Assembly: GCF_002979475.1 (NCBI RefSeq)
Contig: NZ_PCOY01000012.1
Span: forward strand, 1 to 64,000
Direction: 5' to 3'
Length of the DNA stretch: 64,000 nucleotides
Source: Microbacterium sp. MYb62
GTDB taxonomy: Bacteria; Actinomycetota; Actinomycetes; Actinomycetales; Microbacteriaceae
The notes beneath the pieces are model-generated. The model saw nothing but the letters and a program-made list of their open reading frames with translations, was not told where the DNA came from and did not search any database. Positions 1-10,157 of this stretch are shown in pieces; position 1 is the stretch's first letter, and each line of letters begins with the position of its first letter. The translations under genes were made by a program, and so were the position numbers.

Positions 1-969
1 TTCGAGAAGGACACCTGGCGCTACACGCAGAACTTCACGCGCACCCCCGACTTCAGCGACACCGCGGCGATGGTGTCCGGGCTCTGGAACGACACGACCG
101 GGGGGACGCTCGACGGTGTCTTCTCACTCGACCCGGTCATCCTGTCCTACATGCTCTCCGTCGCGGGCCCGGTCACGCTCGCCGGCGAGACCGAGCCGAT
201 CACGGCGGAGAACGCCGTCTCGCTGCTGCTGTTCGACACGTACGAGCGGTTCGGGACCGACGCCGTGGCATCGGACGCGTACTTCGCCAAGGCGACCGCC
301 GGCATCTTCGCCCGGATCATGGGGGGCGGCTGGGACCCGATGGCGATGATCGACCAGGTCCGCAAGGGGATGGACGAACAGCGCCTGTACCTCTGGTTCG
401 CCGACGAGAATCAGCAGGCAATGGCGGTGGAGTTCGGTCTCGAGGGAACCGTCACCGCCTCGAACGACGAGATGACGCAGCTCGGGATCTACCTCAACAA
501 CGCCTCGTATTCGAAGTTGGAGTACTTCCTGTCCACGTCCATGGCGGTCACCTGCAATGCGGAGGACCGTACGGTCACCACGTCGATCACCATGAACAAC
601 GCCGTGCCGACCCCCGACCTGAACGGGTGGACGCTCGCCTGGCGGAACCAGAGCCTCGGCTACCCCCGGACGACGATGCTGTTCGATGTCCTCTCCTTCG
701 CGCTCCCCGGCGGCACGCTCGTCGCGACGGACCCTGCGGAGGGCGACCGTGACGACCAGTGGGACCGCACCGGTGTCTACAACGGTCGCGAGGGCAGGAG
801 CCTGTTCATCGCGATCCCGATGGGGGAGTCGCGCACGGTGTCGTTCACGTCGACCGTGCCCGACGACGCGACGGCGCCCCTCTCGGTCCGCCATACGCCG
901 ACGGTCACCCAGACTCCGGTGACCATCGATCCGGGCTGCGAGGGCATGTTCCCGGCCGCGGCGGAATGA
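1..969 (+). CDS. DUF4012 domain-containing protein, C-terminal part
   Basis: The reading frame is open from the first base, so the gene starts upstream; 322 residues are visible. The motif DGVFSLDPVILSYML followed by GPV and an 'it.eNav' segment is typical of the DUF4012 family, large actinobacterial proteins usually anchored by one N-terminal membrane segment and often linked to cell-surface or polysaccharide genes. The visible part has no membrane segment, as expected for the extracytoplasmic portion. Molecular function is unknown. A GC-rich hairpin follows the stop codon. Confidence 0.75.
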   Translation, partial: FEKDTWRYTQNFTRTPDFSDTAAMVSGLWNDTTGGTLDGVFSLDPVILSYMLSVAGPVTLAGETEPITAENAVSLLLFDTYERFGTDAVASDAYFAKATAGIFARIMGGGWDPMAMIDQVRKGMDEQRLYLWFADENQQAMAVEFGLEGTVTASNDEMTQLGIYLNNASYSKLEYFLSTSMAVTCNAEDRTVTTSITMNNAVPTPDLNGWTLAWRNQSLGYPRTTMLFDVLSFALPGGTLVATDPAEGDRDDQWDRTGVYNGREGRSLFIAIPMGESRTVSFTSTVPDDATAPLSVRHTPTVTQTPVTIDPGCEGMFPAAAE

Positions 970-973
970 GCTT

Positions 974-995
974 CCCGGGGCGCGACACGCCCGGG
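974..995 (+). terminator. Probable terminator after the DUF4012 gene
   Basis: CCCGGGGCG at 974-982 pairs with CGCCCGGG at 988-995 (one bulged base) around a short loop, followed by TTTGCG. It lies 5 bases after the stop codon. The T-tract is short, so termination strength is uncertain. Confidence 0.5.
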
Positions 996-996
996 T

Positions 997-1026
997 TTGC
1001 GCAAGTGAAATCAGCCATGGCAGAAT
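997..1026 (+). promoter_or_regulatory. Candidate S10-operon promoter and long leader
   Basis: TTGCGC (997-1002) and CAGAAT (1021-1026) are separated by 18 bases and form a sigma-A-like promoter. The first ribosomal gene starts at 1358, so a transcript would carry a leader of about 325 bases (1033-1357). No convincing gene was seen in that leader. It contains several short GC-rich inverted repeats and ends in a purine-rich GAGAGAGAG ribosome-binding region. Its size would allow autogenous control, as L4 does for S10 operons elsewhere, but I see no clear match to a known leader structure. Confidence 0.45.
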
Positions 1027-1357
1027 AGACAGGTTCGATATTCCGTCGCCGCTGTGCGTGCGCCGGATCACTGCCAGGGCAGTGCATAGACGGCGCCTCC
1101 TCCGGGACGGTGCAGGGTTCTAGGCCGCGGGTAGCAGGACACACACCCCGACACCCCTCTTCACGGAGGGTTCCGCCATGCGCGGAGGTCGGCATCCGTT
1201 CGCCTCACCGCGACCGGCTGACAGAAGAACAGTGGTGCAGCAGATCGACTCGCAAGAGCCGTTCTCGTGCCGAGGCGCGAACAGCGCCGACGTGCGTCCA
1301 ATGCCCCAGGGCCACCCGGTCCCGGACGGTAAGACGCCTAAAGAGAGAGAGCAGACA

Positions 1358-1666
1358 ATGGCGGGACAGAAGATCCGCATTCGCCTGAAGTCGTATGACC
1401 ACGAGGTCATCGACACGTCCGCACGCAAGATCGTCGACACCGTGACCCGTGCGGGCGCAACCGTCGTCGGCCCCGTGCCCCTTCCGACCGAGAAGAACGT
1501 CGTGTGCGTCATCCGGTCGCCGCACAAGTACAAGGACAGCCGCGAGCACTTCGAGATGCGCACCCACAAGCGTCTGATCGACATCGTCGACCCGACGCCC
1601 AAGGCCGTCGACTCGCTGATGCGTCTCGACCTGCCGGCCGATGTCAACATCGAGATCAAGCTCTGA
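1358..1666 (+). CDS. rpsJ: 30S ribosomal protein S10
   Basis: S10 is a 30S head protein and, as NusE, a partner of NusB/NusG in transcription antitermination. The 102-residue product is full length, beginning [19 protein letters not shown] and containing the conserved [13 protein letters not shown] segment. The ATG at 1358 was chosen over upstream in-frame starts because it gives the canonical N-terminus and follows the purine-rich GAGAGAGAG. It is the first gene of the S10 operon. Confidence 0.98.
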   Translation: MAGQKIRIRLKSYDHEVIDTSARKIVDTVTRAGATVVGPVPLPTEKNVVCVIRSPHKYKDSREHFEMRTHKRLIDIVDPTPKAVDSLMRLDLPADVNIEIKL

Positions 1667-1674
1667 GGTTCGAC

Positions 1675-2334
1675 ATGGCTGACATCAACTCCAAGATTTC
1701 CAAGGGCATGCTGGGCACGAAGCTCGGCATGACCCAGGTGTGGAACGAGAGCGGCAAGCTCGTTCCCGTCACCGTCATCGAGCTGGCACCCAACGTGGTC
1801 ACCCAGGTCCGCACGCCCGAGAAGGACGGCTACAACGCCGTGCAGATCGCGTACGGCCAGATCGACCCCCGCAAGGTGAACAAGCCCCTCACCGCTCACT
1901 TCGAGGCAGCCGGCGTCACGCCGCGTCGTCACGTCACCGAGATCCGCACCGCGGACGCCGGCGACTACAACCTGGGCCAGGAGCTCACGGTCGACGGCAC
2001 CTTCGAGGCGGGCCAGCTCGTCGACGTCGTCGGCACGAGCAAGGGCAAGGGCTTCGCCGGTGTCATGAAGCGTCACAACTTCAAGGGCGTCTCGGCTTCG
2101 CACGGTTCGCACCGCAACCACCGCAAGCCCGGCTCCATCGGCGCATCGTCGACCCCGAGCCGCGTCTTCAAGGGCATGCGCATGGCCGGCCGTATGGGTG
2201 GCGAGCGCGTGACCGTCCTCAACCTCACGGTGCACGCCATCGACATCGAGAAGGGTCTGCTGCTCGTCAAGGGCGCCGTCCCCGGTGCTCGTGGTCGCAT
2301 CGTCTATGTCCGCAACGCAGTGAAGGGTGCCTGA
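1675..2334 (+). CDS. rplC: 50S ribosomal protein L3
   Basis: L3 is one of the first proteins to bind 23S rRNA, and a long loop reaches toward the peptidyl-transferase centre. The 219-residue product has the signature [13 protein letters not shown] at about residues 124-136 and the [14 protein letters not shown] stretch just after. The ATG at 1675 lies 8 bases after rpsJ. An in-frame upstream extension to 1504 would overlap rpsJ and lacks family similarity. Confidence 0.98.
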   Translation: MADINSKISKGMLGTKLGMTQVWNESGKLVPVTVIELAPNVVTQVRTPEKDGYNAVQIAYGQIDPRKVNKPLTAHFEAAGVTPRRHVTEIRTADAGDYNLGQELTVDGTFEAGQLVDVVGTSKGKGFAGVMKRHNFKGVSASHGSHRNHRKPGSIGASSTPSRVFKGMRMAGRMGGERVTVLNLTVHAIDIEKGLLLVKGAVPGARGRIVYVRNAVKGA

Positions 2335-2336
2335 TC

Positions 2337-2999
2337 ATGGCTGACTCCACTCTCGCGCTCGACGTCCTCAAGGCAGACGGCAAGAAGGCAGGCTCGATCG
2401 AGCTTCCCGCCGCGCTGTTCGACGCCAAGACGAACATCCCGCTCATCCACCAGGTCGTCGTCGCGCAGCTCGCGGCGGCTCGCCAGGGCACGCACTCGAC
2501 CAAGCGTCGTGGCGAGGTCTCCGGTGCCGGCCGCAAGCCCTTCAAGCAGAAGGGCACGGGTAACGCCCGTCAGGGTTCCATCCGCGCGCCGCACATGACC
2601 GGTGGTGGCATCGTCCACGGCCCGAAGCCGCGCGACTACTCGCAGCGCACCCCCAAGAAGATGATCGCGGCCGCCCTGCTGGGCGCGCTCAGCGACCGCT
2701 TCCGCGGTGACCGCATCCACGCCATCGAGTCCTTCGGCATCGACGGCACGCCTTCGACCAAGACCGCGGTGAACTTCCTCACCAACGTCGTCTCGTCGAA
2801 GAACGTGCTCGTCGTGATCGAGCGCAACGACGACGTGACGCTGAAGAGCATCCGCAACCTGTCGAACCTGCACGTGCTGACGTTCGACCAGCTCAACGCA
2901 TACGACGTGCTCGTCTCCGACGACATCGTCTTCACCCAGGCCGCGCTCGAGGGCTTCATCGCCTCCAAGTCCGGCGCCAACCAGGAGGTCTCCGCATGA
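2337..2999 (+). CDS. rplD: 50S ribosomal protein L4
   Basis: L4 binds 23S rRNA and lines the constriction of the nascent-peptide tunnel; in many bacteria it also represses its own operon. The 220-residue product contains the basic tunnel loop at about residues 49-100, including [20 protein letters not shown]. The ATG at 2337 lies 2 bases past the rplC stop. The last codons overlap rplW by 4 bases. Confidence 0.98.
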   Translation: MADSTLALDVLKADGKKAGSIELPAALFDAKTNIPLIHQVVVAQLAAARQGTHSTKRRGEVSGAGRKPFKQKGTGNARQGSIRAPHMTGGGIVHGPKPRDYSQRTPKKMIAAALLGALSDRFRGDRIHAIESFGIDGTPSTKTAVNFLTNVVSSKNVLVVIERNDDVTLKSIRNLSNLHVLTFDQLNAYDVLVSDDIVFTQAALEGFIASKSGANQEVSA

Positions 3000-3319
3000 G
3001 CGAGCAGGCATCTGTTCTCCAGACGGCCCTGAACAAGGACCCGCGCGACATCATCCTGAAGCCGGTCGTGTCCGAGAAGAGCTACGGGCTCATCGATGAG
3101 GGTAAGTACACCTTCCTCGTCGACCCGCGCGCTTCGAAGACCGAGATCAAGCTCGCCATCGAGAAGATCTTCGGCGTCAAGGTCGCTGGGGTCAACACCC
3201 TCAACCGCGTCGGCAAGGCTCGTCGCACCCGCTTCGGCACCGGCAAGCGCAAGGACACCAAGCGCGCCATCGTCACCCTGAAGTCGGGCACCATCGACAT
3301 CTTCACGGCAATCGGCTGA
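2996..3319 (+). CDS. rplW: 50S ribosomal protein L23
   Basis: L23 sits at the exit of the peptide tunnel and is the docking site for trigger factor and SRP. The product has 107 residues, with [15 protein letters not shown] near the N-terminus and the arginine-rich [16 protein letters not shown] loop. The start overlaps the rplD stop by 4 bases (ATGA), which implies translational coupling. Confidence 0.98.
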   Translation: MSEQASVLQTALNKDPRDIILKPVVSEKSYGLIDEGKYTFLVDPRASKTEIKLAIEKIFGVKVAGVNTLNRVGKARRTRFGTGKRKDTKRAIVTLKSGTIDIFTAIG

Positions 3320-3339
3320 TCCGGGGGATAAGGACAATA

Positions 3340-4179
3340 ATGGCTATTCGCAAGTACAAGCCCACGACCCCGGGCCGTCGCGGCTCGTCGGTGGCTGACT
3401 TCGCCGAGATCACTCGATCGACGCCGGAGAAGTCGCTGCTGCGCCCGCTCTCGAAGACCGGTGGTCGTAACAACCAGGGCCGCATCACGACCCGTCACAT
3501 CGGTGGTGGCCACAAGCGCCAGTACCGCGTCATCGACTTCCGTCGTAACGACAAGGACGGCGTCAACGCCAAGGTCGCTCACATCGAGTACGACCCCAAC
3601 CGCACCGCGCGCATCGCGCTGCTGCACTACTTCGACGGTGAGAAGCGCTACATCCTCGCACCGGCGAAGCTGAAGCAGGGCGACGTCGTCGAGTCGGGTG
3701 CCGGGGCTGACATCAAGCCGGGCAACAACCTCCCGCTGAAGAACATCCCCACGGGTACCGTCATCCACGCGATCGAGCTCCGCCCCGGCGGCGGCGCGAA
3801 GATGGCACGTTCGGCCGGTGCATCCGTCCGTCTCGTCGCCAAGGACGGCCCCTACGCTCAGCTGCGTCTCCCCTCGGGCGAGATCCGCAACGTCGATGCG
3901 CGCTGCCGCGCGACCATCGGCGAGGTCGGCAACGCCGAGCAGTCGAACATCAACTGGGGCAAGGCCGGCCGCATGCGCTGGAAGGGCGTCCGCCCGACCG
4001 TGCGTGGTGTCGCGATGAACCCGGTCGACCACCCGCACGGTGGTGGTGAGGGTAAGACCTCTGGTGGTCGTCACCCCGTCTCCCCGTGGGGCCAGGCTGA
4101 GGGTCGTACCCGTCACGCCAACAAGGAAAGCGACAAGTACATCGTGCGTCGTCGTAACGCCGGCAAGAAGCGTAAGTAG
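3340..4179 (+). CDS. rplB: 50S ribosomal protein L2
   Basis: L2 is an essential 23S rRNA-binding protein close to the peptidyl-transferase centre and helps subunits associate. The 279-residue length is normal. The near-universal C-terminal motif [19 protein letters not shown], including the histidine important for peptidyl transfer, is intact. It starts 20 bases after rplW behind GGGGGATAAGGA. Confidence 0.98.
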   Translation: MAIRKYKPTTPGRRGSSVADFAEITRSTPEKSLLRPLSKTGGRNNQGRITTRHIGGGHKRQYRVIDFRRNDKDGVNAKVAHIEYDPNRTARIALLHYFDGEKRYILAPAKLKQGDVVESGAGADIKPGNNLPLKNIPTGTVIHAIELRPGGGAKMARSAGASVRLVAKDGPYAQLRLPSGEIRNVDARCRATIGEVGNAEQSNINWGKAGRMRWKGVRPTVRGVAMNPVDHPHGGGEGKTSGGRHPVSPWGQAEGRTRHANKESDKYIVRRRNAGKKRK

Positions 4180-4191
4180 GAGTAAGAGAAG

Positions 4192-4473
4192 ATGCCTCGC
4201 AGTCTTAAGAAGGGCCCCTTCGTCGACGATCACCTGCTTCGCAAGGTGGTCGTGCAGAACGAAGCCGGCACCAAGAACGTCATCAAGACCTGGTCCCGTC
4301 GGTCCATGATCATCCCGGCCATGCTGGGTCACACGATCGCGGTCCACGACGGACGCAAGCACATCCCTGTGTTCGTGTCCGAGACCATGGTCGGTCACAA
4401 GCTGGGCGAGTTCGCGCCCACCCGCACCTTCCGCGGCCACGAGAAGGACGACAAGAAGGGGCGGCGCCGCTAA
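4192..4473 (+). CDS. rpsS: 30S ribosomal protein S19
   Basis: S19 is a 30S head protein that forms a complex with S13 and contacts the A-site tRNA. The 93-residue product begins [14 protein letters not shown], the family signature, and has the conserved [19 protein letters not shown] block. A GGAGTAAGAG site precedes the ATG. The stop overlaps the rplV start by 1 base. Confidence 0.98.
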   Translation: MPRSLKKGPFVDDHLLRKVVVQNEAGTKNVIKTWSRRSMIIPAMLGHTIAVHDGRKHIPVFVSETMVGHKLGEFAPTRTFRGHEKDDKKGRRR

Positions 4474-4871
4474 TGGTCGAATCGATCGCACGCGTGCGAC
4501 ACATCCGCGTGACCCCTCAGAAGGCTCGTCGTGTCGTCGCGCTCATCAAGGGCAAGCAGGCCCAGGAGGCTCTGGCGATCCTGAAGTTCGCACAGCAGAG
4601 CGCCAGCGAGCCGATCTACAAGCTTGTCGCGTCGGCCATGGCCAACGCGCAGGTCAAGGCGGATCGTGACGGCGAGTACCTCGACGAGCAGGACCTGTAC
4701 GTGGCTAACGCCTACGTCGACGAGGGCACGACGCTCAAGCGTTTCCAGCCCCGTGCACAGGGTCGCGCTTTCCAGATCAAGAAGCGCACGAGCCACATCA
4801 CGGTCGTGCTCTCGACGCCTGAGGCAGCTCCGGCCGCCACGGGCGACAGCAACAAGAAGGCGAGCAAGTAA
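4473..4871 (+). CDS. rplV: 50S ribosomal protein L22
   Basis: L22 contacts all 23S rRNA domains, and its beta-hairpin lines the exit tunnel near macrolide-binding sites. The 132-residue product keeps the hairpin segment [19 protein letters not shown] at about residues 90-108, then has a longer than usual Ala/Lys-rich tail. Its start overlaps the rpsS stop (TAATG) and its stop overlaps the rpsC start. Confidence 0.98.
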   Translation: MVESIARVRHIRVTPQKARRVVALIKGKQAQEALAILKFAQQSASEPIYKLVASAMANAQVKADRDGEYLDEQDLYVANAYVDEGTTLKRFQPRAQGRAFQIKKRTSHITVVLSTPEAAPAATGDSNKKASK

Positions 4872-5626
4872 TGGGACAGAAGGTAAACCCGTACGGCTTC
4901 CGTCTCGGCATCACGACGGACCACGTCTCGCGTTGGTTCTCTGACTCGACGAAGCCGGGTCAGCGTTACGCCGACTACGTCGCCGAGGACATCAAGATCC
5001 GCAACCTGCTCAAGACGCAGCTCGACCGCGCCGGTGTCTCGAACATCGAGATCGAGCGCACCCGTGACCGCGTCCGCGTCGACATCCACACCGCCCGTCC
5101 GGGCATCGTGATCGGTCGTCGTGGAGCCGAGGCCGAGCGCATCCGCGGCGACCTCGAGAAGCTCTCGGGCAAGCAGATCCAGCTGAACATCCTCGAGGTC
5201 AAGAACCCCGAGGCCGACGCTCAGCTCGTCGCACAGGGCATCGCCGAGCAGCTCTCTGCTCGTGTGGCGTTCCGCCGTGCGATGCGCAAGGGTCTGCAGG
5301 GCGCTCAGCGCGCCGGCGCCAAGGGCATCCGCATCCAGGTCTCCGGCCGCCTCGGCGGCGCCGAGATGAGCCGCTCGGAGTTCTACCGCGAAGGTCGTGT
5401 GCCGCTGCACACCCTGCGCGCGAACATCGACTACGGCTTCTACGAGGCGAAGACCACCTTCGGCCGCATCGGCGTGAAGGTCTGGATCTACAAGGGCGAC
5501 CTGACCGCGAAGGAGCTCGCTCGCGAGCAGGCCAACGCACCCAAGGCTCGTCGTGACGACCGTGGTGGCGACCGCCGCCGTGCCCCGCGCAACGAGGCAC
5601 CTGTTGCAGAAGGAGCGTCGGCATAA
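4871..5626 (+). CDS. rpsC: 30S ribosomal protein S3
   Basis: S3 lies at the mRNA entry tunnel and contributes to helicase activity. The 251-residue product has the KH domain with its GXXG loop ([10 protein letters not shown], residues 78-87) and the C-terminal S3 domain. After the conserved part there is a charged [10 protein letters not shown] tail that is probably disordered. It is coupled to rplV through TAATG. Confidence 0.98.
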   Translation: MGQKVNPYGFRLGITTDHVSRWFSDSTKPGQRYADYVAEDIKIRNLLKTQLDRAGVSNIEIERTRDRVRVDIHTARPGIVIGRRGAEAERIRGDLEKLSGKQIQLNILEVKNPEADAQLVAQGIAEQLSARVAFRRAMRKGLQGAQRAGAKGIRIQVSGRLGGAEMSRSEFYREGRVPLHTLRANIDYGFYEAKTTFGRIGVKVWIYKGDLTAKELAREQANAPKARRDDRGGDRRRAPRNEAPVAEGASA

Positions 5627-6045
5627 TGCTCATCCCCCGTAAGGTCAAGTTCCGCAAGCAGCACCACCCGGGTCGCTCGGGTCAGGCCACCGGCGGCACG
5701 AAGGTCTCCTTCGGCGAGTTCGGCATCCAGGCCCTCACGCCCGCTTACGTGACGAACCGTCAGATCGAGTCCGCTCGTATCGCGATGACCCGTCACATCA
5801 AGCGTGGTGGAAAGGTGTGGATCAACATCTACCCCGACCGTCCGCTCACGAAGAAGCCTGCCGAGACCCGCATGGGTTCCGGTAAGGGTTCCCCCGAGTG
5901 GTGGGTCGCCAACGTCAAGCCGGGCCGCGTCCTCTTCGAGGTCGCGGGTGTCGACGAGGAGCTCGCTCGCGAGGCCCTGACCCGTGCAATTCACAAGCTG
6001 CCGCTCAAGGCACGCATCATCAAGCGCGAGGAGGGCGACGCGTAA
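5626..6045 (+). CDS. rplP: 50S ribosomal protein L16
   Basis: L16 organises the A-site region of the 50S subunit. The 139-residue product is full length, beginning [19 protein letters not shown], with the conserved [19 protein letters not shown] motif. Start and stop codons overlap the neighbouring genes (TAATG at both ends). Confidence 0.98.
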   Translation: MLIPRKVKFRKQHHPGRSGQATGGTKVSFGEFGIQALTPAYVTNRQIESARIAMTRHIKRGGKVWINIYPDRPLTKKPAETRMGSGKGSPEWWVANVKPGRVLFEVAGVDEELAREALTRAIHKLPLKARIIKREEGDA

Positions 6046-6362
6046 TGGCGATCGGCACCAAGGAGCTCGCTCCGGCAGAGCTCGACACATTCGAAGACCA
6101 GCGCCTCGTCGAGGAGCTGCGCAAGGCCAAGGAGGAGCTGTTCAACCTCCGTTTCCAGTCGGCCACCGGCCAGCTGGAGAGCCACGGCCGCATCCGCGCC
6201 GTCAAGCGCGACATCGCGCGTCTCTACACCGTGATCCGCGAACGCGAGCTGGGCATCCGTGCGACGCCCGCTCCGGTCGAGGCTCCGGCCAAGAAGGCGA
6301 CCAAGTCGAAGGCGAAGAAGGCGGACTCCGCCGACGACGCCGTGAAGGAAGAGGCTGAGTGA
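6045..6362 (+). CDS. rpmC: 50S ribosomal protein L29, extended
   Basis: L29 neighbours L23 at the tunnel exit. The conserved core (about residues 1-70: [28 protein letters not shown]) is followed by a Lys/Ala/Asp/Glu-rich tail (about residues 78-105), so the 105-residue product is much longer than the usual 60-70. The ATG at 6045 gives the family-like N-terminus and overlaps the rplP stop. Confidence 0.97.
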   Translation: MAIGTKELAPAELDTFEDQRLVEELRKAKEELFNLRFQSATGQLESHGRIRAVKRDIARLYTVIRERELGIRATPAPVEAPAKKATKSKAKKADSADDAVKEEAE

Positions 6363-6694
6363 TGGCCACCAAGAAGGAAGCGACTGTGGAGACGCAGGCC
6401 GCTGGACACGAGTCGTCCGAGCACGACGTCCGCGACTCCGCTGCCCGCGGGTACCGCAAGGCCCGTCGCGGCTACGTCGTCAGCGACAAGATGGACAAGA
6501 CCATCGTGGTCGAGGTCGAGGACCGCGTGAAGCACCCGCTTTACGGCAAGGTCATCCGCCGCACCTCGAAGGTCAAGGCGCACGATGAGGCGAACTCCGC
6601 CGGCATCGGCGACCTGGTCCTGATCAACGAGACCCGCCCGCTGAGCGCCACGAAGCGCTGGCGTCTGGTGGAGATTCTGGAGAAGGCCAAGTGA
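6362..6694 (+). CDS. rpsQ: 30S ribosomal protein S17
   Basis: S17 is a primary 16S rRNA-binding protein of the 30S body (OB fold). The core starts near residue 27 with [19 protein letters not shown], after an acidic N-terminal extension of about 25 residues, for 110 residues in total. The ATG at 6362 overlaps the rpmC stop (TGATG); an in-frame GTG one codon earlier is less likely. The last 4 bases overlap rplN. Confidence 0.97.
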   Translation: MATKKEATVETQAAGHESSEHDVRDSAARGYRKARRGYVVSDKMDKTIVVEVEDRVKHPLYGKVIRRTSKVKAHDEANSAGIGDLVLINETRPLSATKRWRLVEILEKAK

Positions 6695-7059
6695 TTCAGC
6701 AGGAATCCCGACTCAAGGTCGCCGACAACACCGGCGCCAAGGAGCTGCTCACCATCCGTGTTCTCGGTGGCTCGAAGCGCCGTTACGCGGGCCTCGGCGA
6801 CACCATCGTCGCGACCGTCAAGGACGCGATCCCCGGTGGCAACGTCAAGAAGGGCGACGTCGTCAAGGCGGTCATCGTCCGCACCAAGAAGGAGGTCCGT
6901 CGTCCGGACGGCTCCTACATCAAGTTCGACGAGAACGCCGCAGTGATCCTGAAGAACGACGGGGAGCCCCGTGGCACCCGTATCTTCGGGCCGGTCGGTC
7001 GTGAGCTTCGCGACAAGAAGTTCATGAAGATCGTCTCGCTGGCGCCGGAGGTCATCTAA
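6691..7059 (+). CDS. rplN: 50S ribosomal protein L14
   Basis: L14 contributes to inter-subunit bridges with 16S rRNA. The 122-residue product is standard, beginning [18 protein letters not shown], with [20 protein letters not shown]. It starts with GTG inside a GTGA overlap with rpsQ. Confidence 0.98.
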   Translation: MIQQESRLKVADNTGAKELLTIRVLGGSKRRYAGLGDTIVATVKDAIPGGNVKKGDVVKAVIVRTKKEVRRPDGSYIKFDENAAVILKNDGEPRGTRIFGPVGRELRDKKFMKIVSLAPEVI

Positions 7060-7061
7060 TC

Positions 7062-7421
7062 ATGGCGAAGATCAAGAAGGGTGACCTGGTTCAGGTCATC
7101 ACCGGTGCCACGCAGGAGCGTGGCGGCGACCGCGGCAAGCAGGGCAAGGTCCTCGACGTCCTCGCCGAGAAGAACCGCGTCATCGTCGAAGGCGTGAACT
7201 ACGTCACCAAGCACACCCGCGTCGGACAGACGCAGCGTGGCACCAAGACCGGAGGCATCGAGACCGTCGAAGCCTCCATCCACATCTCGAACGTCGCACT
7301 CGTCGACCCCTCGACCAAGAAGCCGACCAAGGTCGGCCACCGGGTCGAGGAGCAGACCAAGGACGGCGTCAAGCGCACCGTCCGCGTGCGCTACGCGAAG
7401 AAGAGCGGTAAGGACCTCTGA
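7062..7421 (+). CDS. rplX: 50S ribosomal protein L24
   Basis: L24 starts 50S assembly and contains a KOW motif. The first 40 residues ([15 protein letters not shown], then [10 protein letters not shown]) fit KOW, and the [20 protein letters not shown] segment is conserved. At 119 residues it is slightly long, with a basic C-terminus. It lies 2 bases after rplN and overlaps rplE by 1 base. Confidence 0.98.
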   Translation: MAKIKKGDLVQVITGATQERGGDRGKQGKVLDVLAEKNRVIVEGVNYVTKHTRVGQTQRGTKTGGIETVEASIHISNVALVDPSTKKPTKVGHRVEEQTKDGVKRTVRVRYAKKSGKDL

Positions 7422-8011
7422 TGAGCACCGATACTGCCGCGCCGGCTGGCAAGATCCAGCCGCGCCTGAAGCAGAAGTACAATTCCGAGATCAAGAAGGC
7501 GCTGCAGGAAGAGTTCGGCTACGCGAACGTCATGCAGATCCCCGGACTGGTCAAGGTCGTCGTGAACACCGGTGTCGGCGAGGCAGCTCGCGACAGCAAG
7601 GTGATCGATGGCGCGGTCGACGACCTCACCAAGATCACCGGCCAGAAGCCGATCGTCACGAAGGCTCGCAAGTCCATCGCGCAGTTCAAGCTGCGTGAGG
7701 GCCAGGCCATCGGCGCGCACGTCACCCTCCGCGGTGACCGCGCGTGGGAGTTCGTGGATCGCCTCGTCTCGCTCGCACTGCCCCGTATCCGCGACTTCCG
7801 CGGTCTCTCGGCCAAGCAGTTCGACGGCAACGGCAACTACACCTTCGGTCTCCAGGAGCAGAGCGTGTTCCACGAGATCGATCAGGACAAGATCGACCGG
7901 GTTCGCGGTTTCGACATCACCGTCGTCACCACCGCGAAGACGGATGACGAGGGCCGGGCACTGCTCCGCCACCTCGGCTTCCCGTTCCGCTCGGAAGACG
8001 CCCAGGCGTGA
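7421..8011 (+). CDS. rplE: 50S ribosomal protein L5
   Basis: L5 binds 5S rRNA and contacts the P-site tRNA and S13. The 196-residue product has a short non-conserved N-terminus, then [19 protein letters not shown] and [15 protein letters not shown] typical of L5. It is the last gene before a break in the spc operon: where rpsN would often follow, there is a 44-base inverted repeat instead. Confidence 0.98.
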   Translation: MSTDTAAPAGKIQPRLKQKYNSEIKKALQEEFGYANVMQIPGLVKVVVNTGVGEAARDSKVIDGAVDDLTKITGQKPIVTKARKSIAQFKLREGQAIGAHVTLRGDRAWEFVDRLVSLALPRIRDFRGLSAKQFDGNGNYTFGLQEQSVFHEIDQDKIDRVRGFDITVVTTAKTDDEGRALLRHLGFPFRSEDAQA

Positions 8012-8013
8012 CT

Positions 8014-8057
8014 CTTCGACAGGCTCAGGGACCCTCGGGTCGCTGAGCCTGTCGAAG
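8014..8057. repeat. Long near-perfect inverted repeat between rplE and rpsH
   Basis: Two 21-base arms (8014-8034 and 8037-8057) pair with one mismatch around a 2-base loop. The outer arm reads CTTCGACAGGCTCAGGGACC. It begins 3 bases after the rplE stop. This resembles a dispersed hairpin repeat common in Microbacterium-type genomes (from memory, not checked). No other copy was noticed in this window. It might terminate or stabilise transcript ends; no T-tract follows. Confidence 0.8.
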
Positions 8058-8155
8058 CACTCGCCGACATGCACCTACAATTGAAGATTGCGTGTCATCG
8101 CAGGCCGTCTGTCGTGTAACGGCAGCCGGAACCTCATGAACAAAGGAAAACAACA

Positions 8156-8554
8156 ATGACAATGACAGACCCGGTCGCAGATCTGCTGACCCGTCTGCGC
8201 AACGCGAACTCGGCGCACCACGATTCCGTGACCCTGCCGTCGAGCAAGCTCAAGACGCACATCGCCCAGATCCTCCAGCAGGAGGGCTACATCGCCGGCT
8301 GGGAGACCTCTGACGCTCGCGTCGGGAAGAACCTCACCCTGACGCTGAAGTACGGCCCGAACCGCGAGCGCTCGATCGCAGGCATCAAGCGCGTGTCGAA
8401 GCCCGGTCTCCGCGTGTACGCGAAGTCGACCGAGCTCCCCACGGTCCTCGGCGGCCTCGGCGTGGCCATCCTGTCCACCTCCTCCGGTCTCCTCACCGAC
8501 CGTCAGGCTGAGCAGAAGGGCGTGGGCGGAGAAGTTCTCGCCTACGTGTGGTAA
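8156..8554 (+). CDS. rpsH: 30S ribosomal protein S8
   Basis: S8 binds the central domain of 16S rRNA and, in some bacteria, represses the spc operon. The 132-residue product starts [20 protein letters not shown] and ends with the conserved GGEVLAYVW. It is preceded by AAAGGAAAA. The 144 bases after rplE are too short for an rpsN gene. Confidence 0.98.
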   Translation: MTMTDPVADLLTRLRNANSAHHDSVTLPSSKLKTHIAQILQQEGYIAGWETSDARVGKNLTLTLKYGPNRERSIAGIKRVSKPGLRVYAKSTELPTVLGGLGVAILSTSSGLLTDRQAEQKGVGGEVLAYVW

Positions 8555-8560
8555 TTCGAA

Positions 8561-9097
8561 ATGTCGCGTATTGGACGACTTCCCATCGACGTTCCCGCGG
8601 GCGTGACCGTTTCGGTCGACGGCCGTGAGGTCGCGGTGAAGGGCCCCAAGGGTGAGCTCACCCTCACGGTGGCCAGCCCCATCGAGGTCGCGGTCGAGGA
8701 GAACCAGGTTCTGGTCTCCCGTCCCGACGACGAGCGCGAGTCGCGGTCGCTTCACGGCCTGACCCGCACGCTCATCAACAACAACATCATCGGCGTGACC
8801 CAGGGCTACACCAAGGGTCTCGAGGTCGTCGGCACCGGTTACCGCGTGCAGCAGAAGGGCAGCTCGGTCGAGTTCGCGCTCGGCTTCTCGCACCCGGTCC
8901 TGATCGACCCGCCCGCCGGCATCACGCTCACGGTCGAGGGCACCACCAAGCTCACCGTCAGCGGGATCGACAAGCAGGCTGTCGGCGAGGCAGCTGCGAA
9001 CATCCGCAAGATCCGCAAGCCCGAGCCGTACAAGGGCAAGGGTGTGCGCTACGCCGGCGAGAACGTGCGTCGCAAGGCCGGAAAGAGTGGTAAGTAA
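8561..9097 (+). CDS. rplF: 50S ribosomal protein L6
   Basis: L6 lies near the sarcin-ricin loop and the factor-binding site. The 178-residue product is standard: [17 protein letters not shown] at the start and [24 protein letters not shown] at the end, the C-terminal family signature. It lies 6 bases after rpsH. Confidence 0.98.
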   Translation: MSRIGRLPIDVPAGVTVSVDGREVAVKGPKGELTLTVASPIEVAVEENQVLVSRPDDERESRSLHGLTRTLINNNIIGVTQGYTKGLEVVGTGYRVQQKGSSVEFALGFSHPVLIDPPAGITLTVEGTTKLTVSGIDKQAVGEAAANIRKIRKPEPYKGKGVRYAGENVRRKAGKSGK

Positions 9098-9099
9098 CC

Positions 9100-9459
9100 A
9101 TGGCTCTCAAGTCAAAGTCTGACGCCCGCGCGCGTCGTCACGCCCGCCTTCGCAAGAAGGTCGTCGGCACCGAGGTGCGTCCGCGCCTCGTCGTCAACCG
9201 CTCGGCCCGCCACGTCTTCGTGCAGCTGGTCGACGACAGCAAGGGTCACACCGTGGCGTCGGCATCGACGCTCGAGACCGACCTTCGCTCGCTCGAGGGT
9301 GACAAGACCGCCAAGGCCCGCAAGGTCGGCGAGCTCCTCGCCGAGCGTGCGAAGGCTGCCGGCGTTTCCGAGGCAGTGTTCGACCGTGGCGGCAACCGCT
9401 ACGCCGGTCGTGTCGCCGCCATCGCCGACGGCGCCCGCGAGGGGGGTCTGGCACTGTGA
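9100..9459 (+). CDS. rplR: 50S ribosomal protein L18
   Basis: L18 delivers 5S rRNA to the large subunit together with L5. The 119-residue product begins with the basic RNA-binding segment [12 protein letters not shown] and ends [23 protein letters not shown], both conserved. It overlaps rpsE by 4 bases. Confidence 0.98.
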   Translation: MALKSKSDARARRHARLRKKVVGTEVRPRLVVNRSARHVFVQLVDDSKGHTVASASTLETDLRSLEGDKTAKARKVGELLAERAKAAGVSEAVFDRGGNRYAGRVAAIADGAREGGLAL

Positions 9460-10157
9460 GTGACAACAAGGAGAACGAAGTGACCGAAGCGGCTGCTGCC
9501 ACTTCCGAGACGGCTGCCGGCACCACGCAGGCAGAGCCGGCTCGCGATCAGCGCGACGGCCGCCGCGGTGGCCGTGGCGACCGCAACCAGGGTGGCCGCG
9601 ACCGCAACTCGCGCGACCGTGGCGACAACCAGTTCCTGGAGCGCGTCGTCACCATCAACCGCGTCTCGAAGGTCGTGAAGGGTGGTCGTCGCTTCAGCTT
9701 CACCGCTCTCGTGGTCGTCGGTGACGGCAACGGTCTGGTGGGCGTCGGCTACGGCAAGGCCCGTGAGGTCCCTCTGGCGATCTCGAAGGGTGTCGAAGAG
9801 GCCAAGCGCAACTTCTTCCGCGTTCCGCGCGTCGGCAGCACCATCCCGCACCCCGTGCAGGGTGAGGCCGCCGCTGGTGTGGTCCTGCTCCGTCCGGCAG
9901 CCGCCGGTACCGGTGTCATCGCCGGTGGTCCGGTCCGCGCCGTGCTCGAGTGCGCCGGAATCCACGACGTGCTGTCGAAGTCGCTCGGCTCGTCGAACAC
10001 GATCAACATCGTGCACGCGACGGTCACCGCCCTGAAGCAGCTCGAGGAGCCTCGTGCGGTCGCCGCGCGTCGTGGCCTCGAGTTCGACCAGGTCGCCCCT
10101 GCGCGTCTCGTGCGCGCCGAGGCCGAGGCCATCGCCGCACAGAAGGTAGGTGCCTGA
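9456..10157 (+). CDS. rpsE: 30S ribosomal protein S5 with RG-rich N-terminal extension
   Basis: S5 helps ensure decoding fidelity at the mRNA entry site. The conserved double-stranded-RNA-binding-like domain starts near residue 60 ([19 protein letters not shown]) and ends near 225. The first 60 residues are acidic and then Arg/Gly/Asp-rich ([18 protein letters not shown]), so the product has 233 residues against about 166 in E. coli. It starts with GTG overlapping rplR. Confidence 0.97.
   Translation: MSDNKENEVTEAAAATSETAAGTTQAEPARDQRDGRRGGRGDRNQGGRDRNSRDRGDNQFLERVVTINRVSKVVKGGRRFSFTALVVVGDGNGLVGVGYGKAREVPLAISKGVEEAKRNFFRVPRVGSTIPHPVQGEAAAGVVLLRPAAAGTGVIAGGPVRAVLECAGIHDVLSKSLGSSNTINIVHATVTALKQLEEPRAVAARRGLEFDQVAPARLVRAEAEAIAAQKVGA

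Noticed and set aside
1504..1674. An L3 form extended upstream to 1504
   Set aside because: The extension overlaps rpsJ in another frame and shows no similarity to L3.
3082..4491. A 469-codon minus-strand frame inside rplW-rplB-rpsS
   Set aside because: It is antisense to conserved ribosomal genes, of biased composition, and lacks a start site context.
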